A stretch of 64,000 nucleotides of DNA from Gammaproteobacteria bacterium (GCA_016718385.1 JADKDK010000002.1:124001-188000); one strand, 5' to 3'. Shown: positions 55,182-63,184, numbered from the stretch's first letter. Made by a program: numbers and translations. The notes: generated from the letters alone by a model not told the origin.

Positions 55182-56152
55182 ACCGCGAGCGCGTCCGGAG
55201 CCCGTGCGGGCTCCGGTGCAGGCGGCGGTGCCACATCGGGCGCGGGGTCAATGTAGGGATCGAACACCGCGCCCGAAAGAATCGCCTCGCACACCTCCAG
55301 CGGTACGGGATAATCGGTCGCTTGCTGCGTGAAACACTTGCACCCTTTGCGTTCAGTGCGCGCGCATCCCGCGATGCGAGGGAAATCCTTCACGACCCGC
55401 AGCGCATCATAGGCCGGCGCCGTTTCAGGCCGCGCGGCCACACGCGGGCGAAAATCCAACGCGGCGCCATCGTCCGATGCCGCCGCCGCCGTACCGGCGT
55501 CGGTCGGCATCGGCCAATCGGCCCCGGCGTCGACCTCATCAGTCGGTGACACCCGCGCGTCAATCCGATACGCCGCCACCCCGGCAAGCACTAGGAACCC
55601 GACAACCGCCCCTATCCCAACGTAAAGCGCAACGGGCCGGCGCTTCTCAATCTTCGTGTGAATGGTCGCCGACTTGTACTTATCGAACACGGCGGGCGGC
55701 AGCTTATAGGGGCGTTTCACGGCCGTTCCGCGCCGCTCCGGATTGCCCTGGCATTCCGGCCACTCGAATTGATGCCGACCAGCCCACGTCACCGTTAGGT
55801 GAATATGGCGCGAGACCAGCCGCCGAACGTTCGCATCCAGCAAGTTCGGATGCTGCGTAATCAACCAGAAATCGAGCCCCCGATGCCGGTGAGTCTCCAA
55901 CGCCGAAACGGACTCGGGCACCTTAGATCCGGTGCCACGCGGGCGCCAAATCCGTTGACACTCATCGACCACGATCAATGCCCCATCAGGTGCCCAGGTC
56001 ATCCAATCATCAAGCGGCCCGGCGACCTCATGCGAGATTTGGAGCTCGGGTATGCCGTCGACGTACAGCGCCCGGCCCTGAATCTTAAGAAGCTCGGCGA
56101 CAATCCATGCAGTCTTGCCGGCGCCCGGCGTGCCGGTAATGAGCGTAATCAT
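55178..56152 (-). CDS. zot: Zot/pI-type filamentous phage assembly ATPase
   Basis: A 324-residue inner-membrane ATPase needed for phage extrusion. Walker A GTPGAGKT (7-14), Walker B GALIVVDECQRIW near 60 and THRHRGLDFWLITQHPNLLD near 90 are the Zot family signature. One membrane helix lies near 175-200 (LYVGIGAVVGFLVLAGVAAY) and an Ala/Pro-rich periplasmic part follows, with Cys in CARTERKGCKCF. Only the vibrio CTXphi version is known as an enterotoxin; here it should just serve phage assembly. ATGA overlap with the pVI-like gene. Confidence 0.92.
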   Translation of the reverse strand: MITLITGTPGAGKTAWIVAELLKIQGRALYVDGIPELQISHEVAGPLDDWMTWAPDGALIVVDECQRIWRPRGTGSKVPESVSALETHRHRGLDFWLITQHPNLLDANVRRLVSRHIHLTVTWAGRHQFEWPECQGNPERRGTAVKRPYKLPPAVFDKYKSATIHTKIEKRRPVALYVGIGAVVGFLVLAGVAAYRIDARVSPTDEVDAGADWPMPTDAGTAAAASDDGAALDFRPRVAARPETAPAYDALRVVKDFPRIAGCARTERKGCKCFTQQATDYPVPLEVCEAILSGAVFDPYIDPAPDVAPPPAPEPARAPDALAV

Positions 56153-56424
56153 GCGGCCGAGACCTTACCCAGACGCGGCAACGCCGCCAACGTAGCGCGC
56201 ACCGCATAGGCACCGAGCACAATCCCGATGGCGGTATTCGCACCGGACAGCGCGAGAAACTGCAACGTGCTACCCGACAACCCGCCCCACGCAGTGAGAA
56301 CGGAACTGGTGAGCGCCGACACGAGCGCCGTAAATCCGGCGTAAGTGATCCAGCCAATGCCGACCGCAATCGCGGCCCGTGTCGCCATCGCGCCCGCGAG
56401 CGCGACCATCAATTGAGCCCACAT
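56149..56424 (-). CDS. pVI-like minor coat protein (DUF2523)
   Basis: A 91-residue very hydrophobic protein with three or four membrane helices, matching DUF2523 proteins that sit between pIII and Zot in many filamentous phages. Its ATG overlaps the pIII stop by one base (TGATG) and its stop overlaps the Zot start (ATGA). It probably caps the virion end and anchors the pIII-like protein in the membrane before release. Confidence 0.8.
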   Translation of the reverse strand: MWAQLMVALAGAMATRAAIAVGIGWITYAGFTALVSALTSSVLTAWGGLSGSTLQFLALSGANTAIGIVLGAYAVRATLAALPRLGKVSAA

Positions 56425-57950
56425 CAGTCAGGTACTCCCCCACGCACGCCGAACACAATCATTGCGGCGGCGAGCCACGCCAACCCAATCAACACCGGGC
56501 GCACCCCGGTTGCCACGTCGCACGCCGGTTGCCACGACAGCGCATAACTGCCGTGCGAGCCGAGATTGATCGCAACGGGCGCCGGGCAAGTCTCGACACC
56601 GGAAACCGCTACCGGCGTGATGGCGTCAACATCAACGGAATCGGTCGGCATGCTCTCAGCAGCGGGCGCTTCCCCCACGTCGATACACGCCAGAACCTCC
56701 GGGAACTCCTCGCACAAGCTCGGCGGGTTCGCCGCAGGCGGCGCTTCAGGCGTTGCATTGCCGACCGTCGTCGTTACCGAAGTGACATTGCCGAGCGCGT
56801 CCTTTTCCGTAACCGTCGTGGTGCGCTGCACTTGCACGGTGTCACCGGACGCGCTCGGCGAATAGCTGTTCTCGGTGACCTGTTGAGTACCATCGGGCCG
56901 CGTCGTGGTTTGCGAGTCGGACGTATACCCACCACCCGGCCCGCTGTCAGGAATCGTGATCCACGACGGGCCGAAAGGCCCCGGAATCGTACCGCCCGAA
57001 TTGAGAATCGGCGGAACCATCGGCCCGAATCCGCACCCACCCGGACAACCATCGATAATCGCCGATTCCATGGCCGCCTCTTCGGTCGGCGTCAACGGGC
57101 GGCTACCACCGTTCGACCAACACCCGGCAGGCGTTGAACTGCTCCAAGTAAAACCAGCCGGACAACTGGATTGAAAATACGCTTTGCGCGGCATAGGGCC
57201 AGTCCAGCCACTAAACGACCCGGTACCGGAATACGTCCAGCCGCCCCCGGTACTCACGTTCACGTAATGATTGCCGGTGAGATACCCCATAGAAGTAGTA
57301 GCACCGGGTGGCCCCGTATACGTCGTGTTATAGGTGCATGCCGACGTTGACCCGGCACAGATCGCACTTTGCGCCTGATTTGCAGACGTGTAATACGCCG
57401 CAAAGGTTTGAGTGGCAATCGTGGGATTGGGAGGGAGAGGACTTTCCGTTTTACCCCAATGCCCCGGATTGTTCGCATCCTCTCCATACCCGTCATCGGT
57501 CAACGCGTCATAGATCGCGGAAGCGGTGAGCGCCAACGAAACCGGCCCGACCGCTTTGGCGAGGATCGCGGCAGCGGCTGCAATCCCAGCCTTGGGAAGC
57601 GGCGTATGAATCTCCGCTTTACCGGTCTTGCCCGGCGCATAGGGGACATTAACGCCAGATCGCGCCGTCGCGCCCGTGCCGGTGTTGTCGTAGACATGAT
57701 TGCCGACGCCCGGCGTACCCGCCGGACGATACGTGACAGTCGCGTGACCCCCTGGCGTGTCATATTGATATGACTGGACACCGCCGACATTCTGATAGGT
57801 GTACTCACGCGGGCCGGACGCGTGCGAGCTGGTATAGCTCCCGCTCGACGCCGACCACGTATCAGCAGCCAGCGCGACACGCGGCCCCCACCAGAGCGCA
57901 AACGCGGCGACGAGCGCGGCGAGCAAGCCTAGGCGCGGAGCATCAGCCAT
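56424..57950 (-). CDS. pIII/TspB-like phage adsorption protein
   Basis: A 508-residue exported protein: signal peptide (MADAPRLGLLAALVAAFALWWGPRVALA), a Tyr/Ser/Gly/Thr-rich N-terminal domain, Cys pairs near 195-205 and 270-305, Pro/Gly- and Thr-rich linkers (residues about 310-400) and a C-terminal membrane anchor (VRPVLIGLAWLAAAMIVFGVRGG). This is the arrangement of pIII and of TspB-like virulence-associated phage proteins. It should bind the host receptor, probably a pilus. It starts within the preceding small gene and ends 1 base into the pVI-like gene. Confidence 0.8.
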   Translation of the reverse strand: MADAPRLGLLAALVAAFALWWGPRVALAADTWSASSGSYTSSHASGPREYTYQNVGGVQSYQYDTPGGHATVTYRPAGTPGVGNHVYDNTGTGATARSGVNVPYAPGKTGKAEIHTPLPKAGIAAAAAILAKAVGPVSLALTASAIYDALTDDGYGEDANNPGHWGKTESPLPPNPTIATQTFAAYYTSANQAQSAICAGSTSACTYNTTYTGPPGATTSMGYLTGNHYVNVSTGGGWTYSGTGSFSGWTGPMPRKAYFQSSCPAGFTWSSSTPAGCWSNGGSRPLTPTEEAAMESAIIDGCPGGCGFGPMVPPILNSGGTIPGPFGPSWITIPDSGPGGGYTSDSQTTTRPDGTQQVTENSYSPSASGDTVQVQRTTTVTEKDALGNVTSVTTTVGNATPEAPPAANPPSLCEEFPEVLACIDVGEAPAAESMPTDSVDVDAITPVAVSGVETCPAPVAINLGSHGSYALSWQPACDVATGVRPVLIGLAWLAAAMIVFGVRGGVPD

Positions 57951-58009
57951 GCGGCCCCCAGAATGGCGACCATGACGGAGGCGGCATATACGTCATCCGG
58001 TGACATCAT
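57929..58009 (-). CDS. Tiny hydrophobic coat-like peptide (26 aa)
   Basis: A 26-residue frame, MMSPDDVYAASVMVAILGAAWLMLRA, with one membrane helix. It overlaps the end of the preceding gene by 17 bases in another frame and the pIII start by 22 bases. Size and place suit pVII/pIX-type minor coat proteins. No ribosome site is clear, so translation would depend on coupling. Confidence 0.5.
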   Translation of the reverse strand: MMSPDDVYAASVMVAILGAAWLMLRA

Positions 58010-58327
58010 CGAGCGTGCGCCTGATTGCTGAGACTGCCCAACCGACCAACCAGACGGCGACAATGCCGAACGCGAGTGCCGACGCATCAGCGACCGAAAT
58101 ACCGGTACCGATGTAGGTAGCCAACGGCCCAACATCGGAGCACGTCACGAGCGGACGCGTGATCGACTGCGGCGCATCGGACGCGTCCCGATACGACAAC
58201 ACCAGATCGCTCCCGGAAATGGCCGCGTCCTCGAGCACCCACGCCCCGCGCCTTGCCCGGCGAAACTGGACGCGGCCGCAACGAGTGCGCCCGAGCTGGG
58301 GTAACAGTAGCCGTTAAATGCGTACAT
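57993..58327 (-). pseudogene. Minor phage protein with C-terminal helix, frameshifted
   Basis: The frame from the ATG at 58327 reads MYAFNGYCYPSSGALVAAASSFAGQGAG, then loses frame at a run of four C on the plus strand (58244-58247); the continuation VLEDAAISGSDLVLSYRD...LAFGIVAVWLVGWAVSAIRRTL is in the next frame to 57993. One more base in the run restores about 111 residues. Cys at each end and one C-terminal helix fit small membrane coat-associated phage proteins of the Xf/Pf group. Confidence 0.65.
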
Positions 58328-58341
58328 AATTCGTGGAGTTC

Positions 58342-58359
58342 GGGCGCCTCGCGGCGCCC
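58342..58359 (-). terminator. Hairpin after the major coat protein gene
   Basis: GGGCGCC-TCGC-GGCGCCC is a perfect 7-bp stem 13 bases downstream of the coat protein stop. There is no T-run. Filamentous phages commonly have a terminator right after gene VIII, which fits. It could be partly a stabilising stem. Confidence 0.6.
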
Positions 58360-58372
58360 TCCCCGGAGCCTG

Positions 58373-58570
58373 TTAGTGAGCCGCGCGGCGAATCAGTTTC
58401 GGCAACAAGACCATGATGACGACGAGCATGGCCGCAGCGACCACGCCGGCATCGGTGCCAGCGGCGGTAATTGCAGTCGTGACGCCTTCAGGAACGGCCG
58501 CGAACGACGGCACCGCGAACACGGGGCCAACGGGAACGAGCGCCAGAGCGCCCAGCTTGCGATTTTGCAT
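58373..58570 (-). CDS. Major coat protein, pVIII type
   Basis: A 65-residue precursor from the ATG at 58570, preceded by GGGAGA. The signal peptide is MQNRKLGALALVPVGPVFAVPSFA with cleavage at about residue 24. The mature part (VPEGVTTAITAAGTDAGVVAAAMLVVIMVLLPKLIRRAAH) is a short acidic/amphipathic N-terminus, one membrane helix and a basic C-terminus that contacts the DNA, the classic pVIII layout. Confidence 0.9.
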   Translation of the reverse strand: MQNRKLGALALVPVGPVFAVPSFAAVPEGVTTAITAAGTDAGVVAAAMLVVIMVLLPKLIRRAAH

Positions 58571-58655
58571 GGTATGTCTCCCGACATTCCACCGGGAAAC
58601 CCCCGGCAAGGTTTGCCGCGTGAACCGACGCGGCGCGGATCGGCGAAAGCCGAAT

Positions 58656-58982
58656 CTACTCAACCAAGTCGAGAGTCATCGTGCACGGATGCACCGTGCG
58701 CCGCTCTCCCGTAGATTTGTCCGAAATGTCATAGGAGCGCCCGGCATAACCGCCAAGCACTGCGGAAAACTGGCACATCTCGCCGGGCTCTGCGAACCGC
58801 TGCGCGGATCGCACTTCGATGGTACTCGGGCGGCTATATTCGTCAGCGGCCGGCGTGATAACAGTCGTGTAAACGCGGTTCTCATGCCTACGCACCCGCT
58901 CACAGCGACCCTTGATAACTACGCGCATCGGCGACAATGCCGCGACCGTGCGCGCCTGCGCTTGCTGTACTGCCTCACTCAT
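58656..58982 (-). CDS. Phage ssDNA-binding protein, pV-like
   Basis: A 108-residue protein starting MSEAVQQAQARTV; a longer start at 59015 lies in the rep gene. It has the small beta-barrel look of gene V proteins (VVIKGRCERV, VYTTVITPAADEYSRPSTIEVRSAQR, FSAVLGGYAGRSYDI). Its start overlaps the rep stop (ATGA). It should coat the viral strand and repress rep translation. Confidence rests mostly on place and size. Confidence 0.7.
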   Translation of the reverse strand: MSEAVQQAQARTVAALSPMRVVIKGRCERVRRHENRVYTTVITPAADEYSRPSTIEVRSAQRFAEPGEMCQFSAVLGGYAGRSYDISDKSTGERRTVHPCTMTLDLVE

Positions 58983-60028
58983 GCCGATTTCCTCATTTGA
59001 TGGAGCTCCGCCCAACTATCGACCCGCGCCGCGTGGAGCTGTACGCGACGAAGCACAACAACGTTCCCTTGCGATATATCCGCGTCACCGAGGCCAGCGG
59101 CATGCAGCAGCGCCATATGGCGATACCACGCCGATTTGCTATGCATGGCCTTCGCCCGTTCCCACCCGAATTGCTGAATGATGTGCCAACACGCGATTGC
59201 CGCCAGTGCCTGGCGAGGCTTCGGATTTGCCGTCATCGCCCACCGCCGCCGCGTGCACCCGTTCGTGCAGATTCGATTCCATGACCTCGATCCCCCGAGC
59301 ATCCGCCCGTAATAGCTTTCCCATTCCTGCGCCAGACGTTCCGGCGTGATCTGCGACCACTCACCTACCCTGCGAAACCATTCACGGCCTAGCGTCACCT
59401 CCAAGCGCATGAGCCGGCCCGCTTCGGCCAATTCCAATTCCGAATACTGCCGCCCCGAGTACCCCGGTTGCTTCTGCGCGTACTCCAGGTGCGGCCCCTT
59501 TGCATATGCCTTGCCCTTGCGCAGTTTCGAGCGGCCCCCGTGGTAGACCGTATCACCCGCCTTCTGGCTGACGCGGTAGCGGCCGCCTTCGGTGCCACGC
59601 AGCACCGCGAGCGCTTGACGGACTTCCGAGATCGAATCGAACAATACGGAGGCGGTCACATCGACCCGCGAAACCGTCCAGATGGATGCCGACGGCAGGG
59701 ACACGCCGAACATGCCTTCCACGAACTGGACAATCCGCGCCACGCAGCCGAGCAGATCGAGTGCCGAGGACGGGCCGGACCCAAATACCGTGTCACCGTC
59801 CCCACAGACGCGAGCCGGCGAGCCCTGCACCCACAAATCGCCCGTGACCCGCATAGCGATTTGGTGCGAGTCAGAGCGCACCGAATCCCACACGGAACAC
59901 TCGTACCGGACTTCCCCGGAGCGCGGGCAGTAACGAACGGTGCGATCCCCCCAGAGGGCGACGGCCTGCCGTGCCTCCGGGGTGAGCAGGTCGAGGCCGA
60001 TACGAGCCGTTACCCAGTCGATCAGCAT
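58979..60028 (-). CDS. Phage replication initiation protein (gene II/RstA-like), locally frame-altered
   Basis: A 349-residue rolling-circle initiator starting MLIDWVTARIGLDLL. Features are SVDVTASVLFDS and RYRVSQKAGDTVYHGGRSKLRKGKAYAKGPHLEY in the nicking domain and PRQALAAIACWHIIQQFGWERAK plus DISQGNVVVLRR at the C-terminus. The stretch near 59228-59296 reads SRSWNRICTNGCTRRRWAM, unlike the family, while the next frame reads IEVMESNLHERVHAAA, as expected. So one base is missing in five C (59292-59296) and one is extra in TTT (59226-59228). Confidence 0.85.
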   Translation of the reverse strand: MLIDWVTARIGLDLLTPEARQAVALWGDRTVRYCPRSGEVRYECSVWDSVRSDSHQIAMRVTGDLWVQGSPARVCGDGDTVFGSGPSSALDLLGCVARIVQFVEGMFGVSLPSASIWTVSRVDVTASVLFDSISEVRQALAVLRGTEGGRYRVSQKAGDTVYHGGRSKLRKGKAYAKGPHLEYAQKQPGYSGRQYSELELAEAGRLMRLEVTLGREWFRRVGEWSQITPERLAQEWESYYGRMLGGSRSWNRICTNGCTRRRWAMTANPKPRQALAAIACWHIIQQFGWERAKAMHSKSAWYRHMALLHAAGLGDADISQGNVVVLRRVQLHAARVDSWAELHQMRKSA

Positions 60029-60130
60029 GCCCAATCACTCGCCGGAAGCACTGGATAAACAACCAGCCTTGATGGGCGAAATTCCCGTATATGGGACAAA
60101 GTGGCGGTTGTTACAAGGGCCGCCACGGAA

Positions 60131-60370
60131 TCAAACCCCCGGCGCGACGGGCAGGCCGTCCATGGTCAGCGCAACTTCCGCCCATGGGTCGGCGTTGATC
60201 GTGATCCCCAGCGACAGCAAAAACGTATTCGCTGACCGGATGCGGCGCAGCAGCACCGCTTCCCGGTACTGGCTGGCCAGCAGTTCGCGGCGGTAGAAAT
60301 CGAGCGTGTCCGATTTCGAGAGAGGGCGAGGCGAGTGACCACGGACGGATAGTGCTGGTGTGCTTGGCAT
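60131..60370 (-). CDS. Small phage protein of unknown function
   Basis: A 79-residue protein whose ATG follows a good ribosome site (GGGGGAG). It is basic at the N-terminus and helical (LDFYRRELLASQYREAVLLRRIRSANTFLL). It begins the minus-strand phage operon before rep. No family recognised; candidates are a replication accessory or a regulator. Confidence 0.5.
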   Translation of the reverse strand: MPSTPALSVRGHSPRPLSKSDTLDFYRRELLASQYREAVLLRRIRSANTFLLSLGITINADPWAEVALTMDGLPVAPGV

Positions 60371-60429
60371 GGGCTCCCCCGCTGTTCTGTGGAACTTACG
60401 GGCTGGAGCCTAGTCAACATCCGTATACG

Positions 60430-60453
60430 TGTCAACAACTGTACACGTTGACA
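60430..60453. promoter_or_regulatory. Operator-like inverted repeat between divergent phage genes
   Basis: TGTCAAC-N10-GTTGACA is a perfect 7-bp inverted repeat, nested with ACGTGT...ACACGT around the same centre. The minus strand reads TTGACA-N17-TAGGCT from it, a plausible promoter for 60370 and rep. It lies 60 bases before the DUF3693-like repressor start, a likely binding site for it. Confidence 0.55.
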
Positions 60454-60500
60454 GGCATCAACGAGACCGCAAACTGAAAAGCATCAAAGAGGAGTGGCAC

Positions 60501-60858
60501 ATGAAAGCCGCCGAGTGGATCGACAAAGCAGCGGAAAAGATGGGCGGCGCATCGGATTATGCGCTGGCGAAACGAATGAGATTGACCAGGGCGGCATCAG
60601 CAGTTACCGACGAGGCCGCACGCACATGGACGATGATGCGTGCATCGCCGTTGCCGAAATCCTCGACATTGACCCAATCAAGGTGATTGCCGACCAGCAG
60701 GCCGAACGTGCCAAGACCGACAGAGCACGCGCATTCTGGAAGCGTACAGCGGCCAAAGCGGTGGTCATTGTGGCCACCGCTACCGGGGTAGCGACCCCTA
60801 CCCGCTCAATGGCTTACGCGCCTTCTCAGGCCGTTACAGACTATACATTATGCGCACT
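60501..60858 (+). pseudogene. Phage DUF3693-like repressor, frameshifted
   Basis: Starts with MKAAEWIDKAAEKMGGASDYALAKRMRLTRAA (ATG at 60501 after GAGGAG). The natural continuation, ISSYRRGRTHMDDDACIAVAEILDIDPIKVIADQQAERAKTDRARAFWKR, is in another frame; one A is missing near 60595-60597. This is a phage Cro/C1-like DNA-binding protein. No stop comes before the att junction; the second frame stays open to 61126, but that part is foreign DNA. In the free phage its end would cross the att site into 54324 onward. Confidence 0.7.
60842..60858. repeat. Right att repeat of the dif-integrated prophage
   Basis: TATACATTATGCGCACT repeats 54307-54323 exactly. On the minus strand it is XerC arm plus TGTATA, but the XerD side (GTCTGTAACGG) is degenerate, as expected for a phage-borne att site. 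It is the junction with a second phage-like segment. Confidence 0.85.
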
Positions 60859-60874
60859 CTCGGGTGCGTCAGGG

Positions 60875-61111
60875 CTAGAGCGGATATCTCGTCCCCGGCG
60901 CTGGATTCGCCGGGTATTCCCCGTCGTTATCGGTGATGAATCGGCTCCAGCGCCAGCAATCGATTGCCGAGCCGTCGCAGTCTTCACCTGGGCAATTCCA
61001 ATCGGCAGCGATCCAGCTAGATTTCGGCCAGACACGCTCGCAATGCAGACACCAGCAATGCGACTCGTTGGCGAAGCCTTCAAACAATGGGTGTTCGTTA
61101 TCGGTGTTCAT
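60875..61111 (-). CDS. Cys-rich, zinc-ribbon-like phage protein
   Basis: A 78-residue protein with CWCLHCERVW and CPGEDCDG, two Cys pairs that probably bind zinc, and Trp-rich surroundings. Its start overlaps the HTH gene stop (ATGA). Similar small proteins accompany replication genes in filamentous phages. Function unknown. Confidence 0.6.
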   Translation of the reverse strand: MNTDNEHPLFEGFANESHCWCLHCERVWPKSSWIAADWNCPGEDCDGSAIDCWRWSRFITDNDGEYPANPAPGTRYPL

Positions 61112-61470
61112 GTTTTGACAAGGTAAAGCCTACGGGGCTGCTGTTCTACGGTTTCTGGCGTAATCGATTGTTTGCGGTACGCTTCCCAGCCGCGCCACCA
61201 GTGCAGATATACCAGATAGTCCTGATTCTCGATAACGGTGGCCGTTACCAAGTCGCCACGTGGCGTCCTGAGTTCGCCGTCCCGGAACATGAAGCCCTCC
61301 CAGCCGGGATACTCGCCACCACGCGCCGCGAGCGCCAGAACGGCAACACGCGGCGCACCGTATTTCTCATAGCGGCGGATGGTGCGCAGGCTCACGTCGA
61401 GGAATTGCGCTGCGGCTCGTTGATCGAATCCGGCGCGATGGCGCAGATACGCGAAGTCAGCCCCGCTCAT
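61108..61470 (-). CDS. Phage helix-turn-helix protein (DUF3653-like)
   Basis: A 120-residue protein. The ATG at 61470 (MSGADFAYLRHRAGF) is preferred over a GTG at 61548 because the stretch between holds two palindromes. The HTH (AAAQFLDVSLRTIRRYEKYGA) is followed by ALAARGGEYPGWEGFMFRDGELRTPRGD, as in regulators next to phage replication genes. It follows the truncated rep gene and probably regulates it. Confidence 0.7.
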   Translation of the reverse strand: MSGADFAYLRHRAGFDQRAAAQFLDVSLRTIRRYEKYGAPRVAVLALAARGGEYPGWEGFMFRDGELRTPRGDLVTATVIENQDYLVYLHWWRGWEAYRKQSITPETVEQQPRRLYLVKT

Positions 61471-61498
61471 GTCCGGCAGCGTCCTGGGCCGACTCACA

Positions 61499-61546
61499 TA
61501 TCCGGCCTGCGGCCGGATACGCGAGTCTTGCCAGGACAATTTGTCC
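61499..61546. promoter_or_regulatory. Two perfect palindromes before the HTH gene
   Basis: TATCCGGCC-TGC-GGCCGGATA (9-bp arms, 61499-61519) and GGACAA-T-TTGTCC (61534-61546) lie between the rep stop and the HTH start at 61470. The first could be a terminator-like stem or an operator, the second an operator. They favour a short HTH gene. Confidence 0.55.
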
Positions 61547-61551
61547 ACGGC

Positions 61552-62347
61552 TCAGGCCGATGCCGCGACTCGCGGCGATCGGGCGGATCGATGAACGAGC
61601 CGCTGCGCAAAGGCCCATTCCGGGATGCTGGCCGGCTCGGCCTGCAGGATGCGGATCAATGGCACCACGTTGCTGCGATCCAGCGATTCCTGCCGCAGCG
61701 CGATATCGATGCCGTATTCCAGAAACGCCTTGCGGTGCCGGAAGTACGTTGCCTTCGGTAGCGTTGAGCGCAAATCTTCGCCACAGCGCCACAAGGCATA
61801 CGTGCCGCGCAACCGTTGTGGCAGCTTCAGATGTTCTTCGGTCGACAGTGCGATTTGCTCTTTCATATCTAGCCTTCCTACATACTCGCCATACAGTTGC
61901 CGTGCCCGTACTGGGGTCAAGTCGGCGGCGGTTTCTATCCCGAGTTTCTCTAGCTCTTTGCTCTTCAATCGCAGTTCTAGTCGCAGCTTGTTGTTTGCCC
62001 ACTTCGCCAGCGGCGTGTCCAGCAGTGCTTCGCGCAAACGGTGCTTGGGGACTTCGATCTCTTCGCCCTTGCTGTACGCCTTGAGCGCCCAGCGTTGCGA
62101 GTGTTTGCCCCAGTAGATGGTCCCTCCTTTCATTTGCGGCCGGCCGTGCCGCGTTCTGGATTTGTACTCTGCGGCCCGGATCCACGCCAGCACATCCGAG
62201 CGCGTCGGCAGTTCAAACGCCTGATTGATATCGACGGTGCTGATCCGGTACGCCCCGGATCGCACGGCCTCGAGGTCGGCCACGGATGGCGCAATATCGA
62301 GTCGGCAACAGATCGCGGTAAAGGCATCGTAGACCAGCGCCATCAGG
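61552..62347 (-). pseudogene. Phage replication initiation protein, 5' end cut by IS66
   Basis: About 265 residues remain: MALVYDAFTAICCRLDIAPSV..., RISTVDINQAFELPTRSDVLAW, KSRTRHGRPQMKGGTIYWGKHSQRWALKAYSKGEEI and a C-terminal RSNVVPLIRIL, the layout of Pf/RstA-type rolling-circle initiators. The N-terminal nicking part is missing because the reading frame meets the IS end at 62348; the frame's further extension to 62418 is IS sequence. Different from the rep of the first prophage. Confidence 0.8.
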
Positions 62348-62444
62348 GTAAGCGTCCGGTGAACACCGTCTCGACGACACGGTAGCGCGGCGCGACGATA
62401 CTGCCCCGGAGAGGGCACAACCCATTTGTGTCCACAAGCAGTTC

Positions 62445-62842
62445 ATGGACACAAACCCACTCAATGCGATTCGCCCTGGCAGTGTCCGGGGTCCTTACCG
62501 CCGCCACAGCCTCGCGTTCAAGCGCGCGGTGGTCGAACTGGCCCTGCAGCCGGGCGCATCGGTTGCCCGCATTGCACGCGAGCACGACCTGAACACCAAC
62601 CGGTGTTCGGGTGGCGCCGCGCTACCAGAGATGGCCTGCTCGGTGAGTCGGGATCCCCGGCCCTGCTGCCGGTGGAGATCATGTCTGCACCGCTCGCCGA
62701 GACGGCGGATGGCGAACCGACTGCGCGTGCGCAAACGGGTGACGGTGTGCTGGTGATCGAATCCCGTCACGGACGCCTGCGCGTGCAGGGGCGCGCAGAC
62801 GCCATGACGCTGCGCCTCGTGCTGGAGCAACTGCTGCGATGA
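62445..62842 (+). pseudogene. tnpA: IS66 TnpA (Orf1), frameshifted
   Basis: MDTNPLNAIRPGSVRGPYRRHSLAFKRAVVELALQPGASVARIAREHDLNTN is a normal IS66 Orf1 helix-turn-helix start. The rest, VFGWRRATRDGLLGESGSPALLPVEIMSAPLA to VLEQLLR, is in another frame; one base is missing near 62600-62602 (AACCGGTG where AACCAGGTG is expected). Stop and tnpB start overlap. Confidence 0.85.
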
Positions 62843-63184
62843 TCGCGCTGCCGGCGGGTACGCGCGTCTGGCTGGCCGCCGGCGCGACGGATATGCGCCG
62901 CGGCTTCGATGGCCTGGCTGCCCTGGTGCAGACACAGCTACTCGCGGATCCGTTCTCCGGACAGCTGTTTGTCTTCCGCGGTCGCCGCGGTGATCGCCTC
63001 AAGGTGCTGTGGTGGGACGGTGACGGGATGTGCTTGTTCGCCAAGCGGCTGGAGCGTGGCCACTTCGTCTGGCCGCAGACCCGCAGAAGGCAAGGTCGCG
63101 CTCTCGCCGGCGCAGCTCTCGATGTTGCTCGAAGGCATCGATTGGCGCCGACCGGTGCGCACCGCACCGACGCTCGCCGTGTAA
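62839..63184 (+). pseudogene. tnpB: IS66 TnpB (Orf2), frameshifted
   Basis: MIALPAGTRVWLAAGATDMRRGFDGLAALVQTQL and FVFRGRRGDRLKVLWWDGDGMCLFAKRLERGHFVWPQT are typical TnpB. The expected ending AEGKVALSPAQLSMLLEGIDWRRP is one base out of frame: CCC at 63080-63082 has one extra C. The stop in the right frame is at 63182-63184. TnpB is essential for IS66 transposition but its role is unclear. Confidence 0.85.

Larger units (their letters stand above)
54307..60858. mobile_element. Complete filamentous (inovirus) prophage integrated at dif
   Basis: A 6.55-kb element between two copies of a 17-bp direct repeat, TATACATTATGCGCACT. The left copy is part of the full dif site and the right one has only the XerC arm and centre. 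Minus-strand genes run: small protein, replication initiator, ssDNA-binding protein, major coat protein, hairpin, minor coat proteins, pIII-like adsorption protein, pVI-like protein and Zot. A pVIII-like, Zot-containing order with XerCD-type integration is as in CTXphi/Xf-type phages. Plus-strand genes at both ends are probably regulators. It carries no obvious toxin or resistance cargo. Confidence 0.93.
60859..62347. mobile_element. Second filamentous-phage segment, truncated
   Basis: Three minus-strand genes (replication initiator, HTH protein, Cys-rich protein) unlike those of the neighbouring prophage but typical of filamentous phages, lying directly beyond its right att repeat. It is a tandem integrant at dif. 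Its replication gene is cut at 62348 by an IS66-like element, and structural genes are not in the window. Confidence 0.75.

Noticed and set aside
55178..56152. Zot as an enterotoxin gene
   Set aside because: Zot-family proteins are general filamentous phage assembly ATPases; nothing here supports toxin activity.
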